A DNA stretch of 64,000 nt, from the NCBI GenBank assembly GCA_964657325.1, contig CAZZVE010000001.1, positions 45,674-109,673 on the forward strand, in the 5' to 3' direction. Source of the stretch: JBBQVS01 sp964657325. GTDB taxonomy: Bacteria; Chloroflexota; Ktedonobacteria; Ktedonobacterales; Ktedonobacteraceae. Position numbers and translations under genes: made by a program. Of the stretch, positions 16,790 through 25,812 are shown one piece after another (the stretch's first letter is position 1; every line of letters starts with the position of its first letter). The notes under the pieces are model-generated. The model worked only from the letters and a program-made list of their open reading frames with translations, ran no database searches and was not told where the DNA came from.

Positions 16790-17941
16790 ATGAAACTATT
16801 TAGTTACAAGCAATTGAGCGCATTATTCGGAGTTATCCTTATCTCCATTATGCTCGCAGCCTGTGGTAATAGCAGCAGCAGCACAAGTGGGACCACGGGT
16901 AGTAGTGGCACCACAACCGCTTCAGCCAAGCCAGGACAGGGCTGTAAAAAAGTTGGCGTTCTCCTGCCAGAGACAGCATCATCTGCTCGCTGGGATAGCA
17001 AAGACAAGCCGCTCCTGACGCAGGGTATTCAGAGTGCGATTCCAGGTGCAACAGTAGATTACAATAACGCCGGTGGTGTTGCCTCAGTGCAACAGACGCA
17101 GGCACAAGCAGACCTGACAAAAGGCGACTGCATCCTGGTCGTTGGTGCTGCTGATAGTTCTGCAGCCGCTGCTATCGTGACTCAGGCAAAAGCAAAGAAC
17201 GTTCCAGTCATCGCTTATGACCGCCTGATTTTTTCCGATGATCTCAACTACTACGTCTCATTTGACAATCAGAAGGTTGGACAGCTTCAGGGTCAATATG
17301 TTGCCGATCACTACAAGGACTACACAAAAACCAGTAACAACCTCATCATGATTGACGGAGCGCAGACCGACAACAACGCTATTCTGTTCCATGATGGTGC
17401 TCACACTGCACTCGATCCACTTATCAGCGCAGGTAACCTCAAAAAGGTGTACGAGACATACACGCCACTCTGGGACAACAATACTGCTCGTACCGAGATG
17501 AACGGTGCTTTGACGGCAAGTCAGAACAAAGTTGGCGTCGCCTATGTCGCTAACGATGGTATGGCGAACTCTGTTATTGCGGCTCTCAAGACCAAGCAAT
17601 TAAACGGGAAGGTCCTTGTCACAGGACAAGATGCTACAGTCGCAGGTATTCACAACATTCTTGCAGGCGATCAAGCTATGACCGTCTACAAGGCAATTAA
17701 CAAAGAGGCAGACGCGACGATTAGTCTTGTGAAGGCCATTTCTAATGGTACAGACACCGCTTCGTTGACAAACAGCATAACCACCAAGAATCCTAAAGGA
17801 TCAGCATCTATTCCTTCGATTCTCGAAACTCCTGTTGCAGTGGACAAGACGAACATTGCCTCGACGGTTATCGCTGATAATTTCGTTACTAAGGCTGATG
17901 TCTGCGCAGGTATTCCTGCTGGCACTGATGGCGTCTGCTAG
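16790..17941 (+). CDS. Sugar ABC transporter substrate-binding lipoprotein (XylF/ChvE-like)
   Basis: From the ATG at 16790 the protein is 383 residues. It opens MKLFSYKQLSALFGVILI and has the lipobox LAAC at about 19-22, then a Ser/Gly/Thr linker. The frame extends further upstream, but that extension would bury the signal peptide. The periplasmic-binding fold starts KKVGVLLPETASSARWD; VPVIAYDRLI is the YDR motif of xylose- and multiple-sugar-binding proteins, and VTGQDATVAGIHNILAGDQAMTVYK matches the C-terminal half of the same group. It should bind a monosaccharide outside the cell. Hairpins follow it, probably setting a lower level of the ATPase and permease genes downstream. Confidence 0.93.
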   Translation: MKLFSYKQLSALFGVILISIMLAACGNSSSSTSGTTGSSGTTTASAKPGQGCKKVGVLLPETASSARWDSKDKPLLTQGIQSAIPGATVDYNNAGGVASVQQTQAQADLTKGDCILVVGAADSSAAAAIVTQAKAKNVPVIAYDRLIFSDDLNYYVSFDNQKVGQLQGQYVADHYKDYTKTSNNLIMIDGAQTDNNAILFHDGAHTALDPLISAGNLKKVYETYTPLWDNNTARTEMNGALTASQNKVGVAYVANDGMANSVIAALKTKQLNGKVLVTGQDATVAGIHNILAGDQAMTVYKAINKEADATISLVKAISNGTDTASLTNSITTKNPKGSASIPSILETPVAVDKTNIASTVIADNFVTKADVCAGIPAGTDGVC

Positions 17942-17951
17942 TTGAAAAAAT

Positions 17952-18028
17952 AGAGTTCATCGTATAAAACGATAAGCTCTTCTTGTTCTTAGTATGAGAG
18001 GATGGTATACTACATGTATTCCATCCTC
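17952..18028 (+). terminator. Two hairpins between binding-protein and ATPase genes (attenuator-like)
   Basis: A first stem-loop (17952-17980, AGAGTTCATCG with its imperfect complement) is followed by a pyrimidine tract. A second (about 17998-18028) pairs GAGGATGG with CCATCCTC. Partial termination here would give more binding protein than ATPase and permease, as known for many sugar ABC operons. Confidence 0.5.
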
Positions 18029-18079
18029 ATTCTATAACCACTACCACTTTACAAGGCAGTAACTAATTCGGGAGGACTT

Positions 18080-18928
18080 ATGGCAGAAAGCGTTAACCCT
18101 TCCGTTGGTGGAGAACTACACACAGTACCTGAGCAGCCACCAACAACAAGGCAACCACGTCTCCTTATGCGCGGTATTAACAAGAGCTTTGGCGCGGTAC
18201 GCGCCCTCACCGACGTTGATTTTGAGGTCTACGATGGAGAAGTCGTGGGACTTGTCGGTGATAACGGTGCTGGCAAATCGACACTTATCAAAGCAATTGC
18301 TGGCGTTGGGCCAGCCGACGATGGCGAAGTGTTTGTCGCGGGACAACCCGTCAAGATTACAAGTCCGCAGGTTGCGACACGCCTTGGTATTGAGACCGTC
18401 TACCAGGACCTTGCGCTCTGCGATAACCTTGACGTCGTTTCTAACCTTTTTCTAGGCCGAGAGCATCGACGATTTGGCATTCTATCCGAGATTGAAATGG
18501 AACGCCAAGGACTGAACGTCTTGCGCACACTCGACGTAAAAATACCTTCTACGCGTGCCCTTGTCGCCGCACTCTCTGGTGGGCAACGTCAGTCAATCGC
18601 CGTTGCGAAAACTATTCTTAGGAATGCAAAACTTATTCTGCTTGACGAGCCAACGGCGGCACTTGGTGTTGCCCAAACAAAACAGGTACTCAATCTTATT
18701 CTACGACTTCGTGAGCAAGGTCTAGCAGTCGTGGTCATCTCTCACAATCTTGCGGATGTGTTCGAGGTAGTTGATCGCGTCGTGGTCATGCGGTTGGGAA
18801 GACGTGCGGCTACATTTGATGTGAAAACGACAACACCAGAGAAAGTTATAGCAGCGATCACCGGAGCAGAATTTGGCGGAATTATGCAATCAAATACAAC
18901 TGCCAACGGTGCCGAAGGAGTAAAATAA
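18080..18928 (+). CDS. Sugar ABC transporter ATP-binding protein (single-domain)
   Basis: The 282-residue ATPase has Walker A GDNGAGKST (about 73-81), the signature LSGGQRQ, Walker B LILLDEP and the switch His in VISHN. GGAGG sits about 8 nt before the ATG. The sequence of the signature and Walker B region (QSIAVAKTILRNAKLILLDEPTAALGV) places it with carbohydrate-uptake family 2 ATPases. RbsA, XylG and MglA carry two fused ATPase domains of about 500 residues, whereas this has one, like FrcA, so it should act as a homodimer. It drives import through the permease whose ATG lies 3 nt after its stop. Confidence 0.93.
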   Translation: MAESVNPSVGGELHTVPEQPPTTRQPRLLMRGINKSFGAVRALTDVDFEVYDGEVVGLVGDNGAGKSTLIKAIAGVGPADDGEVFVAGQPVKITSPQVATRLGIETVYQDLALCDNLDVVSNLFLGREHRRFGILSEIEMERQGLNVLRTLDVKIPSTRALVAALSGGQRQSIAVAKTILRNAKLILLDEPTAALGVAQTKQVLNLILRLREQGLAVVVISHNLADVFEVVDRVVVMRLGRRAATFDVKTTTPEKVIAAITGAEFGGIMQSNTTANGAEGVK

Positions 18929-18931
18929 GTT

Positions 18932-20209
18932 ATGAGTGAAATTGTTGATAAAAATCCTACCCCTAGTAGTACCAATGTAGCTGCGTCTACTGTGGAGGCT
19001 CCCTCTTACACACAGCGACGATCATTCGGACAGCTACTTCGCGGCGATCTCGGCTTTCTACCTGTTCTACTAACATTTATCGTCATAGCGGCTTATTTTG
19101 AACTCACCACTGGTGGTCTTTTTCTTACACCTGGCAATCTGTCAAATCTGCTCCTCGAGATCACTTCAATTGGTGTAGACTCATTAGCGGTGACTTTTGT
19201 TTTACTCCTCGGTGAAATTGATCTCTCTGTTGCGGTCGTCAGCACATTTTGTGGGGTTATTATGGGTGTGCTTTCTGAACGTTACGGCTTCCCAGCCGTT
19301 GGAGCTATTATTATCGCAGTAGTGGCGGGCGGTATTGTTGGAACGATTAACGGCTTTTTCATTGCCGTTTTACGTATTCCCTCTTTCATCGTAACGTTGG
19401 CTGCGTCTATTGCCTACTCAGGTCTCCTCTTGACCTTTCTGAATGGACAAGCAACACTGATTATTAATAACCCGCTCATTCTCTCCATAGCAGGTAGCTC
19501 TCATAGCTTTTTGCCCGATATACTTGGAGTCGGTCTACCTACGCTTGCGATAATACTCTATGCAGCAGCACTGATCTGGGAACGCCTACAACGTCAACGC
19601 GCTGGACTCAGAACCAAGTCTTTTCTTCAGATTGGTCTACAAATAGGTCTCGTTGCGGTGATTGTTGAAGGGGTCGTGGCAATTCTTGAAAATACTCCTT
19701 CGCCCACTCCTGGTATCTATCTGGGCGTTCCAAATGGTGCAGCAATTCTCTTCGGTTTAATTCTCATCTTCTGGATTGTCCTTACAAAAACACGGTATGG
19801 TCGCTACATCTATGCTGTTGGTGGCAATGCTGAAGCAGCTCGTCGCGCTGGTATCAACGTCGTGCTGATCCGCATGTCGATTTTTGCCCTGTGTTCCGCG
19901 CTCGCTGCGGTTGGTGGTGTACTTGCCGCTTCGTATGGCAATGCAGTAGCAAGTGCAGTCGATCCAACGCTTCTGCTCAATGCGATTGCAGCAGCTGTTA
20001 TTGGGGGAGTAAGTCTTTTTGGTGGTAAGGGATCCATCTGGGCTATTGTGCTAGGTACACTCATTATTGGTAGTCTGGATAATGGTCTCGCGCTTCGTAG
20101 TCAGGGGACAGACGTAAGAGAAATTGTCGAAGGCTCCGTTCTCTTGCTCGCGGTAACGGTTGATGCCGTTATCCGTCGTATTCAAGCAGCAAGTAAGAGC
20201 GGTCGCTAA
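18932..20209 (+). CDS. Sugar ABC transporter permease (XylH/RbsC-like)
   Basis: The 425-residue membrane protein has about 10-12 hydrophobic segments. Typical family pieces are LLLGEIDLSVA after the second helix, IPSFIVTLAASIAYSGLLL, GRYIYAVGGNAEAARRAGINV (the conserved cytosolic loop that contacts the ATPase) and the late AVIGGVSLFGGKGS. The length, greater than RbsC at about 320, is in line with XylH. It is co-translated with the ATPase gene. Together with the XylF-like lipoprotein it forms an importer, most likely for xylose or a similar sugar; the identity of the sugar is an inference from the binding-protein motif. Confidence 0.92.
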   Translation: MSEIVDKNPTPSSTNVAASTVEAPSYTQRRSFGQLLRGDLGFLPVLLTFIVIAAYFELTTGGLFLTPGNLSNLLLEITSIGVDSLAVTFVLLLGEIDLSVAVVSTFCGVIMGVLSERYGFPAVGAIIIAVVAGGIVGTINGFFIAVLRIPSFIVTLAASIAYSGLLLTFLNGQATLIINNPLILSIAGSSHSFLPDILGVGLPTLAIILYAAALIWERLQRQRAGLRTKSFLQIGLQIGLVAVIVEGVVAILENTPSPTPGIYLGVPNGAAILFGLILIFWIVLTKTRYGRYIYAVGGNAEAARRAGINVVLIRMSIFALCSALAAVGGVLAASYGNAVASAVDPTLLLNAIAAAVIGGVSLFGGKGSIWAIVLGTLIIGSLDNGLALRSQGTDVREIVEGSVLLLAVTVDAVIRRIQAASKSGR

Positions 20210-20222
20210 CACAGAAACAAAC

Positions 20223-20272
20223 ATGAATAGAACATGCGCTGAATGTCTGTATTCAGCGCATGTTCTATTCAT
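20223..20272. terminator. Hairpin ending the sugar ABC operon
   Basis: Perfect 22-bp arms (20223-20244 and 20251-20272) with a 6-nt loop, followed on the + strand by ATTTTTC. It starts 14 nt after the permease stop and overlaps the end of the convergent small gene at 20265. Confidence 0.8.
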
Positions 20273-20495
20273 ATTTTTCATGTTCTTGCTGACAACTCTG
20301 CAACTGGTCTGCTACTTGTTTAAGAGCTATTCGCGCGACATACAACTTTTCGCTTATCTCTTGTCTCTGTTCCTCTACATGAGGATCGCTTGGAGAAAGA
20401 CGCAACAACCTAGTGAAGTAGTAATGTGCCAGTTCACGCCTTATGCTCCATTGTTGTAGTAATGCATCACAGGGATGCGAAATTTGCTTATACAT
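20265..20495 (-). CDS. Small hypothetical protein, helical
   Basis: The leftward frame from the ATG at 20495 encodes 76 residues starting MYKQISHPCDALLQQW. GAGGAAG lies 8 nt upstream, a good ribosome site; a longer reading to 20558 has no such site. The sequence is mostly predicted helix, with a heptad-like C-terminal half (EEQRQEISEKLYVARIALKQ and onward) and mixed charge, suggesting a small coiled-coil protein. I do not recognise a family. Its stop lies inside the ABC-operon terminator. Real but of unknown role, moderate certainty. Confidence 0.5.
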   Translation of the reverse strand: MYKQISHPCDALLQQWSIRRELAHYYFTRLLRLSPSDPHVEEQRQEISEKLYVARIALKQVADQLQSCQQEHEKYE

Positions 20496-20683
20496 ATTTT
20501 TCTCTTCCTCATTCCTGCAATAGTTTCTCCTAACTATGATACATGTTATTTTACGCATTGGGAATAGAATACCTCACCGTTACGTTATCTATAGTATGAG
20601 AGACATGCTACCGAATTGAATTGCTTCTGCGAGAAATGGTTTCTACGAGCGTCAAGAGGAATGTCTACAGGAGCAATATACAT

Positions 20684-20989
20684 ATGAGACTTTACGTTGG
20701 GGGACTTCCCTATTCAACAACCGATCAAGATTTGATCAGCCTTTTTGAGCAGGCTGGTGCCGTTGCAAACGCAAGCGTGATCACAGACCGTGAGACCGGA
20801 CGTAGCAAAGGCTTCGGCTTTGTCGAGATGACCACAGACGATGATGCACGACGCGCCATGGAGCACTTAAATGGCACCGTCCTGGGCAACAGAACCATTA
20901 CGGTAAACGAGGCCCGCGAGCGTCCAGCCCGCAATGATTATCAGAGCAGAGACCGTCGGTCAAACTATAGCAGCAACGACCGCTACTAA
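20684..20989 (+). CDS. RRM-type RNA-binding protein
   Basis: From the ATG at 20684 (AGGAG 10 nt upstream) the protein is 101 residues. It is one RNA-recognition motif with RNP2 LYVGGL at residues 3-8 and RNP1 KGFGFVEM near residue 43, plus a short basic tail rich in Arg, Asn and Ser (RPARNDYQSRDRRSNYSSND). This is the layout of the single-RRM proteins of cyanobacteria and other bacteria, often induced by cold, which bind single-stranded RNA. The long untranslated leader before it could be regulatory. A strong terminator follows. Confidence 0.95.
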   Translation: MRLYVGGLPYSTTDQDLISLFEQAGAVANASVITDRETGRSKGFGFVEMTTDDDARRAMEHLNGTVLGNRTITVNEARERPARNDYQSRDRRSNYSSNDRY

Positions 20990-21001
20990 TCTCAAAAATG
21001 C

Positions 21002-21045
21002 AACAAAAAGTGGCTATCTCAATAAAGAGATAGCCACTTTTTGTT
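21002..21045. terminator. Bidirectional terminator
   Basis: Perfect 19-bp arms (21002-21020, 21027-21045) around AATAAA, with an A-run on one side and a T-run on the other. It serves the RRM gene and the convergent phosphatase gene, whose stop codon overlaps the right arm. Confidence 0.9.
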
Positions 21046-21766
21046 ACTCGTCTGTTGGCACTTCTGGTTTATCATTGTTATCCACAGGCTTTGCAGAAAT
21101 CTCCCCCCACGCTATACGTACCGTTGAGGAAATATCACGGAGGTGCATAGCATCGTTATAGCGTTCCAAATACCACGTTGGCGGAATCCCATATTCTTCA
21201 GATGAGTCCTTGCTCCAATATGTGATAGAAGTATTTCTTGTACCCCCAAACAGCGCACGCGGGAATTGTAACGTACTCAAACCAAAGAAAAGCTGAAATG
21301 AGCCATCAATAATCCCGCCGTGACACACGATCACAATAGTTTTTCCTGCATACTCCTGAGTGATGCGGTTAAGCGCGGTCCCCATACGCAAATTAAACTC
21401 CGCCCATGTCTCGGCACCAGGCGCGATACGTAAATAGGGCCATTCTGCTATGGGTGTTGTCTTGAATTGAACTTGTCGCTCCTCTTGTGTCATGTTTTCA
21501 TAGTTGCCATCGCGCCACTCTTCGACCTCTTCGTCAGAAGTAATGGGTAATTTCAATGCAGGCGCGATGATTTCGGCGGTATGACGAGCACGATTCATGG
21601 TACTACTAATAAGAACATCCGCGCGAATTTCATGAGTTGCGGCTAAACGGTCTCGCAAATGCTCTGCCTGTTTTATACCTAACGGTGAAAGCCGTGTATC
21701 TTCCAGAGACCTCTCTACGGCACTAATTGCTTGTCCATGACGTATCAAATAGAGATGAGTTGCCAC
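21044..21766 (-). CDS. Histidine phosphatase family protein (phosphoglycerate-mutase-like)
   Basis: The 240-residue protein starts at a GTG at 21766 behind GAAAGGA (9-10 nt). The catalytic RHG motif appears at YLIRHGQA (His10), the second Arg in SSTMNRARHTAE, and the C-terminal catalytic His in VIVCHGGIIDG. The spacing fits the branch-1 histidine phosphatases, which include cofactor-dependent mutases, phosphatases such as CobC and PhoE, and SixA-like proteins. No neighbour points to a substrate. The long insertion after the second motif and the C-terminal tail make it somewhat longer than CobC. Confidence 0.92.
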   Translation of the reverse strand: MATHLYLIRHGQAISAVERSLEDTRLSPLGIKQAEHLRDRLAATHEIRADVLISSTMNRARHTAEIIAPALKLPITSDEEVEEWRDGNYENMTQEERQVQFKTTPIAEWPYLRIAPGAETWAEFNLRMGTALNRITQEYAGKTIVIVCHGGIIDGSFQLFFGLSTLQFPRALFGGTRNTSITYWSKDSSEEYGIPPTWYLERYNDAMHLRDISSTVRIAWGEISAKPVDNNDKPEVPTDE

Positions 21767-21858
21767 GTGCTGTCTATCCTTTCAAGCTTGTACAAGCGTC
21801 TTCGTATCAAAGATGGTATCACATCAACACAACGATGCACATACATCGAATGTAGTGG

Positions 21859-21922
21859 CTTTAATTCATTACGCCCTTCAACATCGACATTGGTTCGAGG
21901 GCGTAATGAATTAGAAAGCCCC
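21859..21922. repeat. Inverted repeat in a divergent intergenic region
   Basis: AATTCATTACGCCCT (part of the left arm) and its complement in 21900-21922 pair over about 21 bp with a 2-nt bulge and a 20-nt loop. It sits between the divergent phosphatase and Nudix genes, so it is not a gene-end terminator. Confidence 0.6.
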
Positions 21923-22012
21923 TACCTCCGATAATTAATTATGAAGCTTCTTTAGTATGACGTATGAGCGTATAATAAGGAGTAAGATATACTCAACAGA
22001 ACTGGTGGGAAA

Positions 22013-22496
22013 ATGCTTGTGTTCTATCACATACTCAAGAAAAGCGTTGGCATCTTTTTTAACATTCTCAATACGTTGCTAAAAGGCAACTTACCTCCCT
22101 TTGGTTGCGTCTGCATCCTTGTAGAGCAAGACGAACGCTACCTCATTGTGGAGCGTCCAGAGGGTTCACTCGTCTTTCCAGGTGGTTTTATGCGGTGGAA
22201 AGAGCTTTCAGAACAGACTGCACAGCGCGAAGGCAAGGAAGAGACGGGATTAGACCTACGTATTGGTGATATTGTGGGTTGCTACACGATGCCCTCAATC
22301 GGTTTTACCGCAATGAGTACCATCACCATTGTGCATCGCGCCGAGGTTATCGGTGGCAAGTTGCGTAGTAGCATAGAAGGCCGACCATACTGGGTTGATG
22401 AAGAAACACTACGTAGCCGTCTCGAAAAACACTATTTCGTTATATTGGACGACTACCGACACCGCGGGAAACCGTCCTCAGCCACAAATGCCAGTT
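22013..22496 (+). CDS. Nudix hydrolase (3' end in assembly gap)
   Basis: About 161 codons are visible before the N run. The Nudix box is complete and canonical: G-x5-E-x7-R-E-x-x-E-E-x-G-L, seen as GGFMRWKELSEQTAQREGKE followed by ETGL. The preceding strand FGCVCILVEQDERYLIVERP and the FPGGF turn are the usual start of the fold. A hydrophobic N-terminal stretch (about 1-25) is unusual and may be a membrane anchor. GGTGGG is only 4 nt from the ATG, so a GTG two codons later is an alternative start. Nudix enzymes cleave nucleoside diphosphates linked to another group; the substrate is unknown. Confidence 0.85.
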
Positions 22497-22596
22497 NNNN
22501 NNNNNNNNNNNNNNNNNNNNNNNNNNNNNNNNNNNNNNNNNNNNNNNNNNNNNNNNNNNNNNNNNNNNNNNNNNNNNNNNNNNNNNNNNNNNNNNN
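22497..22596. other. Assembly gap (100 N)
   Basis: A run of exactly 100 N, normally a placeholder for unknown length. It hides the 3' ends of the convergent Nudix and DMT-exporter genes. Confidence 0.99.
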
Positions 22597-23427
22597 GGCA
22601 ACAAGGAGAATACCCACAATCTCTACGACTGTTGGAATTTGACGCAAGATCACAATACCAATGATGACTGCTGAAGCTGGTAACAAGGAGAGCAAAAGCG
22701 CGTATGTAGCCTGTGGCAATCGTGCCAATGCAAGTTGATCACATACGTAGGGAATAACCGACGAGCAAATTCCTACACCAACACCTGCAAGCAGAAGTAC
22801 AGGTTGTGTAAATACTGGTACTACATCTTTGAAGCCAATTGGACTAACTGTTACGAGTGCAATAAACATTGCTGCACCAAGTCTGTCAATGCCAGTGGCA
22901 CCACCATCCTCAGCGATGCGATGTCCCAGTATGATATATAGCATGAACAAAATACAATTGGCAAAGGCGAAGACAAAGCCGAGTGGCTCTCCGCTAAATC
23001 GTGCGCCAGTCAGAAGCCAGCCTCCAATAGCGGCAAAAACCAATGCACCAAGATTGCGTGGTGTTCGTGCTCCAAACGATGCCAGGATAATAGGACCAAT
23101 AAACTCTATAGCTCCAACTGTTCCTAATGGAATACGAGCAATGGCAAGGTAGAAGCACGCATTCATTAGACCAAGCACAATACCAAGCGCAATCAGAATA
23201 CGGCGTGTTGCCCATGCTGAGTTCATAAACATACGCCAGGGCTGACGCCATAGAGCAAAGACAACGGCAGCACTTGCAATGCGTAGCCATGCAACACCAA
23301 GTACAGAGACATGAGCAAAAAGAAGCACGGCAAAGGCTGGACCGAGATAGTGAAAGACAGCACTTACAAGGAAGAAAGCTTGTGGTGGAACTCTGTCTAT
23401 TACACTTGCTTTTTTCACTGACACCAT
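22597..23427 (-). CDS. DMT-superfamily exporter (RhtA/EamA-like), C-terminus in gap
   Basis: The 277 visible residues hold about 10 hydrophobic helices in two EamA halves. MNACFYLAIARIPLGTVGAIEFIGPIILA closely resembles the conserved central region of RhtA, the threonine/homoserine exporter, and IPYVCDQLALARLPQATYALLLSLLPA is its counterpart in the second half. GAGAGGAA precedes the ATG by 5 nt. Only some 15-20 residues should be missing in the gap. An Lrp/AsnC regulator is encoded divergently 85 nt away, the common arrangement for amino-acid exporters controlled by their substrate. Export of an amino acid is therefore likely. Confidence 0.9.
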
Positions 23428-23461
23428 ACTATTTCCTCTCAGAAGTATTTACAGATATGGT

Positions 23462-23476
23462 ACTATGAAAAATAGT
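23462..23476. promoter_or_regulatory. Candidate Lrp-type operator ACTAT-5-ATAGT
   Basis: A 15-bp inverted repeat with an A-rich centre lies in the 85-nt region between the divergent exporter and Lrp genes. Length and AT centre fit known Lrp/AsnC sites. Confidence 0.4.
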
Positions 23477-23512
23477 GAAAATACATAGCGTTCTTTAGGA
23501 GATATTCCTCAA

Positions 23513-23987
23513 ATGGAACAAGATTTAAAGAAAAAACAGTTATTTACTTATACGTCTTTTTCACAGGAGATTGATGCGGTTAACAAACGTATATTAGAGG
23601 AACTTCAACATGACCCTCGTTTAACTATGTCGGAACTAGGTCGCAGAATTGGCATGTCTTCTCCCGCAGTCACTGAGCGTGTCCGCCGACTGGAAGAAAC
23701 AGGGGTGATTCGAGGGTATCGACTGGAACTGAATCCGGTGGCACTTGGGCTACCAATCGCGGCTTACGTTCGCATACGTCCAAACGTTGGGCAACTGCCA
23801 AGAATCGCAGAATTGGCGCAACAGATACCCGAAGTCGTAGAATGTCACCGCGTCACAGGCGAGGATTGTTTTGTGCTCAAAGTGTATATCCCTGCTATCG
23901 ATCAGCTTGACCGTCTCCTTGACAGTTTCCTCTTATATGGCTCAACGACTACCACCATTATCCAATCCACGCCTGTCCCTCTTCGCC
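23513..23987 (+). CDS. Lrp/AsnC-family transcriptional regulator (last residues in gap)
   Basis: 158 codons are visible, nearly the full length of the family. The N-terminal HTH reads NKRILEELQHDPRLTMSELGRRIGMSSPAVTERVRRLEETGVI, the standard Lrp pattern, followed by the linker RGYRLELNPVALGLP. The C-terminal RAM ligand domain has VVECHRVTGEDCFVLKVYI and ends ...STPVPLR just before the N run, where only a few residues are usually left. AGGAGA precedes the ATG by about 10 nt. By position it should control the divergent RhtA-like exporter in response to an amino acid. Confidence 0.93.
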
Positions 23988-24087
23988 NNNNNNNNNNNNN
24001 NNNNNNNNNNNNNNNNNNNNNNNNNNNNNNNNNNNNNNNNNNNNNNNNNNNNNNNNNNNNNNNNNNNNNNNNNNNNNNNNNNNNNNN
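23988..24087. other. Assembly gap (100 N)
   Basis: A second 100-N placeholder, again between convergent gene ends (Lrp regulator and esterase). Confidence 0.99.
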
Positions 24088-25061
24088 TTCGCATCAATCA
24101 CATGCGTCGTGCCAGGACTTCCAGGCCACGTATGCTGACCATCGCTGATACGGTAGTGACGCACGATAGTATTGTTGGCACACTTCGTCCATTGTATACC
24201 AGTAACATCGCCTTGCTGAAAAAATGTTTCGGGATTACCTGTACATGAATCGCGGGTAAGCCACCCATTTAAATACGTTTGTACTGCTCCCATACGCGTG
24301 TTGACGTTGCCAGCATAGGGAGCTAGTGGGTCTGCATACCCGTGAATTTCCATGATAGGTAGGGGACGTGTGGGATGACAACCTTCTGGAATAGGATAGT
24401 ATGCGCCAGAAACGGTTGCAACAGCTGCAAGTTTATCGCTGAGCGTACAAGCGAGGCGATAGGCCATACCACCACCAAGCGAGAAACCAGAGATGTAGAC
24501 ACGATGCGTATCTACACAATAGTTTTGCTCGATTGACTGCAACATGTCGCGTGTGAACTGTATATCGTCCGCGTCACCCGTTGGTCCATACGCACCTACA
24601 CCTGCATTCCACGAGGGCGGGTCATCAACTCCTTGCGGATAGACAAGCACAAATCCTGCTTTATCCGCTTCCTTATTCATACCAGTAGTCTGCTCCATAA
24701 TCTGCGAGGTCCAGCTATAGCCATGATAGAGCAGAATAAGTGGCTGTGGTTGCTTGCCATATGAGGATGCAAGATGCACAAGAAATGTACGTTTCAAGCC
24801 GCCTGATGTGAGCGTCTCGGTCGTATTACCAGCAGCATGAGTAGGCGTTTTGCAGGTGATAAGTGGCTGTTTTGGAGTGGTATGTAAATTCGATGCTGAT
24901 GCGGGAACATGTTGACCCTTCGCCGTTGTTGTATTACGGTAGGAGGCATAGACATAGAAGACAACACTCAGCAGAATGAGGAGAGAGAGAGCCATCCCAC
25001 CCAGACCGATAAAATGACGAGGGTTACTGAGACGATTGTTTCGAGGACTTACTTGACGCAT
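24088..25061 (-). CDS. Secreted or membrane-anchored esterase, LpqC/PHB-depolymerase family (C-terminus in gap)
   Basis: About 324 residues are visible. A hydrophobic segment at about 20-40 (GGMALSLLILLSVVFYVYA) acts as signal or anchor. The alpha/beta-hydrolase core has PLILLYHGYSWTS (oxyanion region), YISGFSLGGGMAYRLAC with the nucleophile Ser in G-F-S-L-G, the acid region IHGYADPLAPY, and the catalytic His in ISDGQHTWPG. These are the marks of the LpqC/feruloyl-esterase/PHB-depolymerase group that cleave esters outside the cell. About 15 C-terminal residues are lost in the gap. The ribosome site AGGAG is close to the ATG, so the start is not certain. Confidence 0.88.
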
Positions 25062-25290
25062 CGCTCCTGCTTTTCTCTACTATACTTCAATTTCACGTTT
25101 CAAGACACGGCAAAGTATAACATGCTGTGTAAGTATGTCGCAACCAGCACTAGCCGAATATCCCATTCTATATGTATTACCTATCCTATTGAGAATTAAC
25201 GTCTCTGTAAAAACTGGATTGTTTTCTCGTAGTAATATATGTCACAATAAACGTAGACAATGATATGCTTGTAAAGGAGCAACAGTTACA

Positions 25291-25785
25291 ATGCAACAAG
25301 AGATTACCAAGACAACACAAAAAGCAGACTTCGCAGCCGGATGTTTCTGGGGTGTAGAGGCCGAGTTTCGTCAGATAAAAGGCGTCATCTCGACGACAGT
25401 AGGCTATGAGGGTGGTACCTTCAATAATCCCACGTACCACGACGTATGCACAGGACGCACTGGACACGCGGAAACTCTGCAGGTCGAGTTTGATCCATCG
25501 AGAGTCTCCTACGAAACACTTTTGAACGTGTTCTGGGAGAATCACAATCCAACAACACTTAACCGCCAGGGACCAGATATCGGCACACAGTACCGCTCGG
25601 TCATCTTCTATCACTCAGAAGAGCAAAAGGCTGAGGCTCTTGCCTCTAAGGAGAAACTGCAAAGCTCCGGCAAGTACAAGAGACCGATTGTTACAGAGGT
25701 TGTGCCTGCGCAAACATTCTTCAAGGCCGAAGACTATCATCAGCAGTACCTTGAGAAGCGCGGCCTCTCGCACTGCAACATCTAG
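25291..25785 (+). CDS. msrA: Peptide-methionine (S)-S-oxide reductase MsrA
   Basis: The 164-residue protein has the catalytic GCFWG motif at residues 17-21, then VGYEGG, the conserved Y-H-D-V-C-T-G-R-T-G-H-A-E, and FWENHNPTT. The late AEDYHQQYL holds residues of the sulfoxide site, and a Cys near the C-terminus (SHCNI) could resolve the sulfenic acid. AAAGGAG precedes the ATG by 11 nt. It repairs oxidised methionine S-diastereomers with electrons from thioredoxin. No MsrB is seen next to it. Confidence 0.97.
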   Translation: MQQEITKTTQKADFAAGCFWGVEAEFRQIKGVISTTVGYEGGTFNNPTYHDVCTGRTGHAETLQVEFDPSRVSYETLLNVFWENHNPTTLNRQGPDIGTQYRSVIFYHSEEQKAEALASKEKLQSSGKYKRPIVTEVVPAQTFFKAEDYHQQYLEKRGLSHCNI

Positions 25786-25812
25786 TAATACACGGATGAG
25801 GCAAGTATGCTT

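Noticed and set aside
22013..22642. Frame running through the first N run
   Set aside because: A gap of placeholder length cannot support a continuous protein; only the part before 22497 is Nudix.
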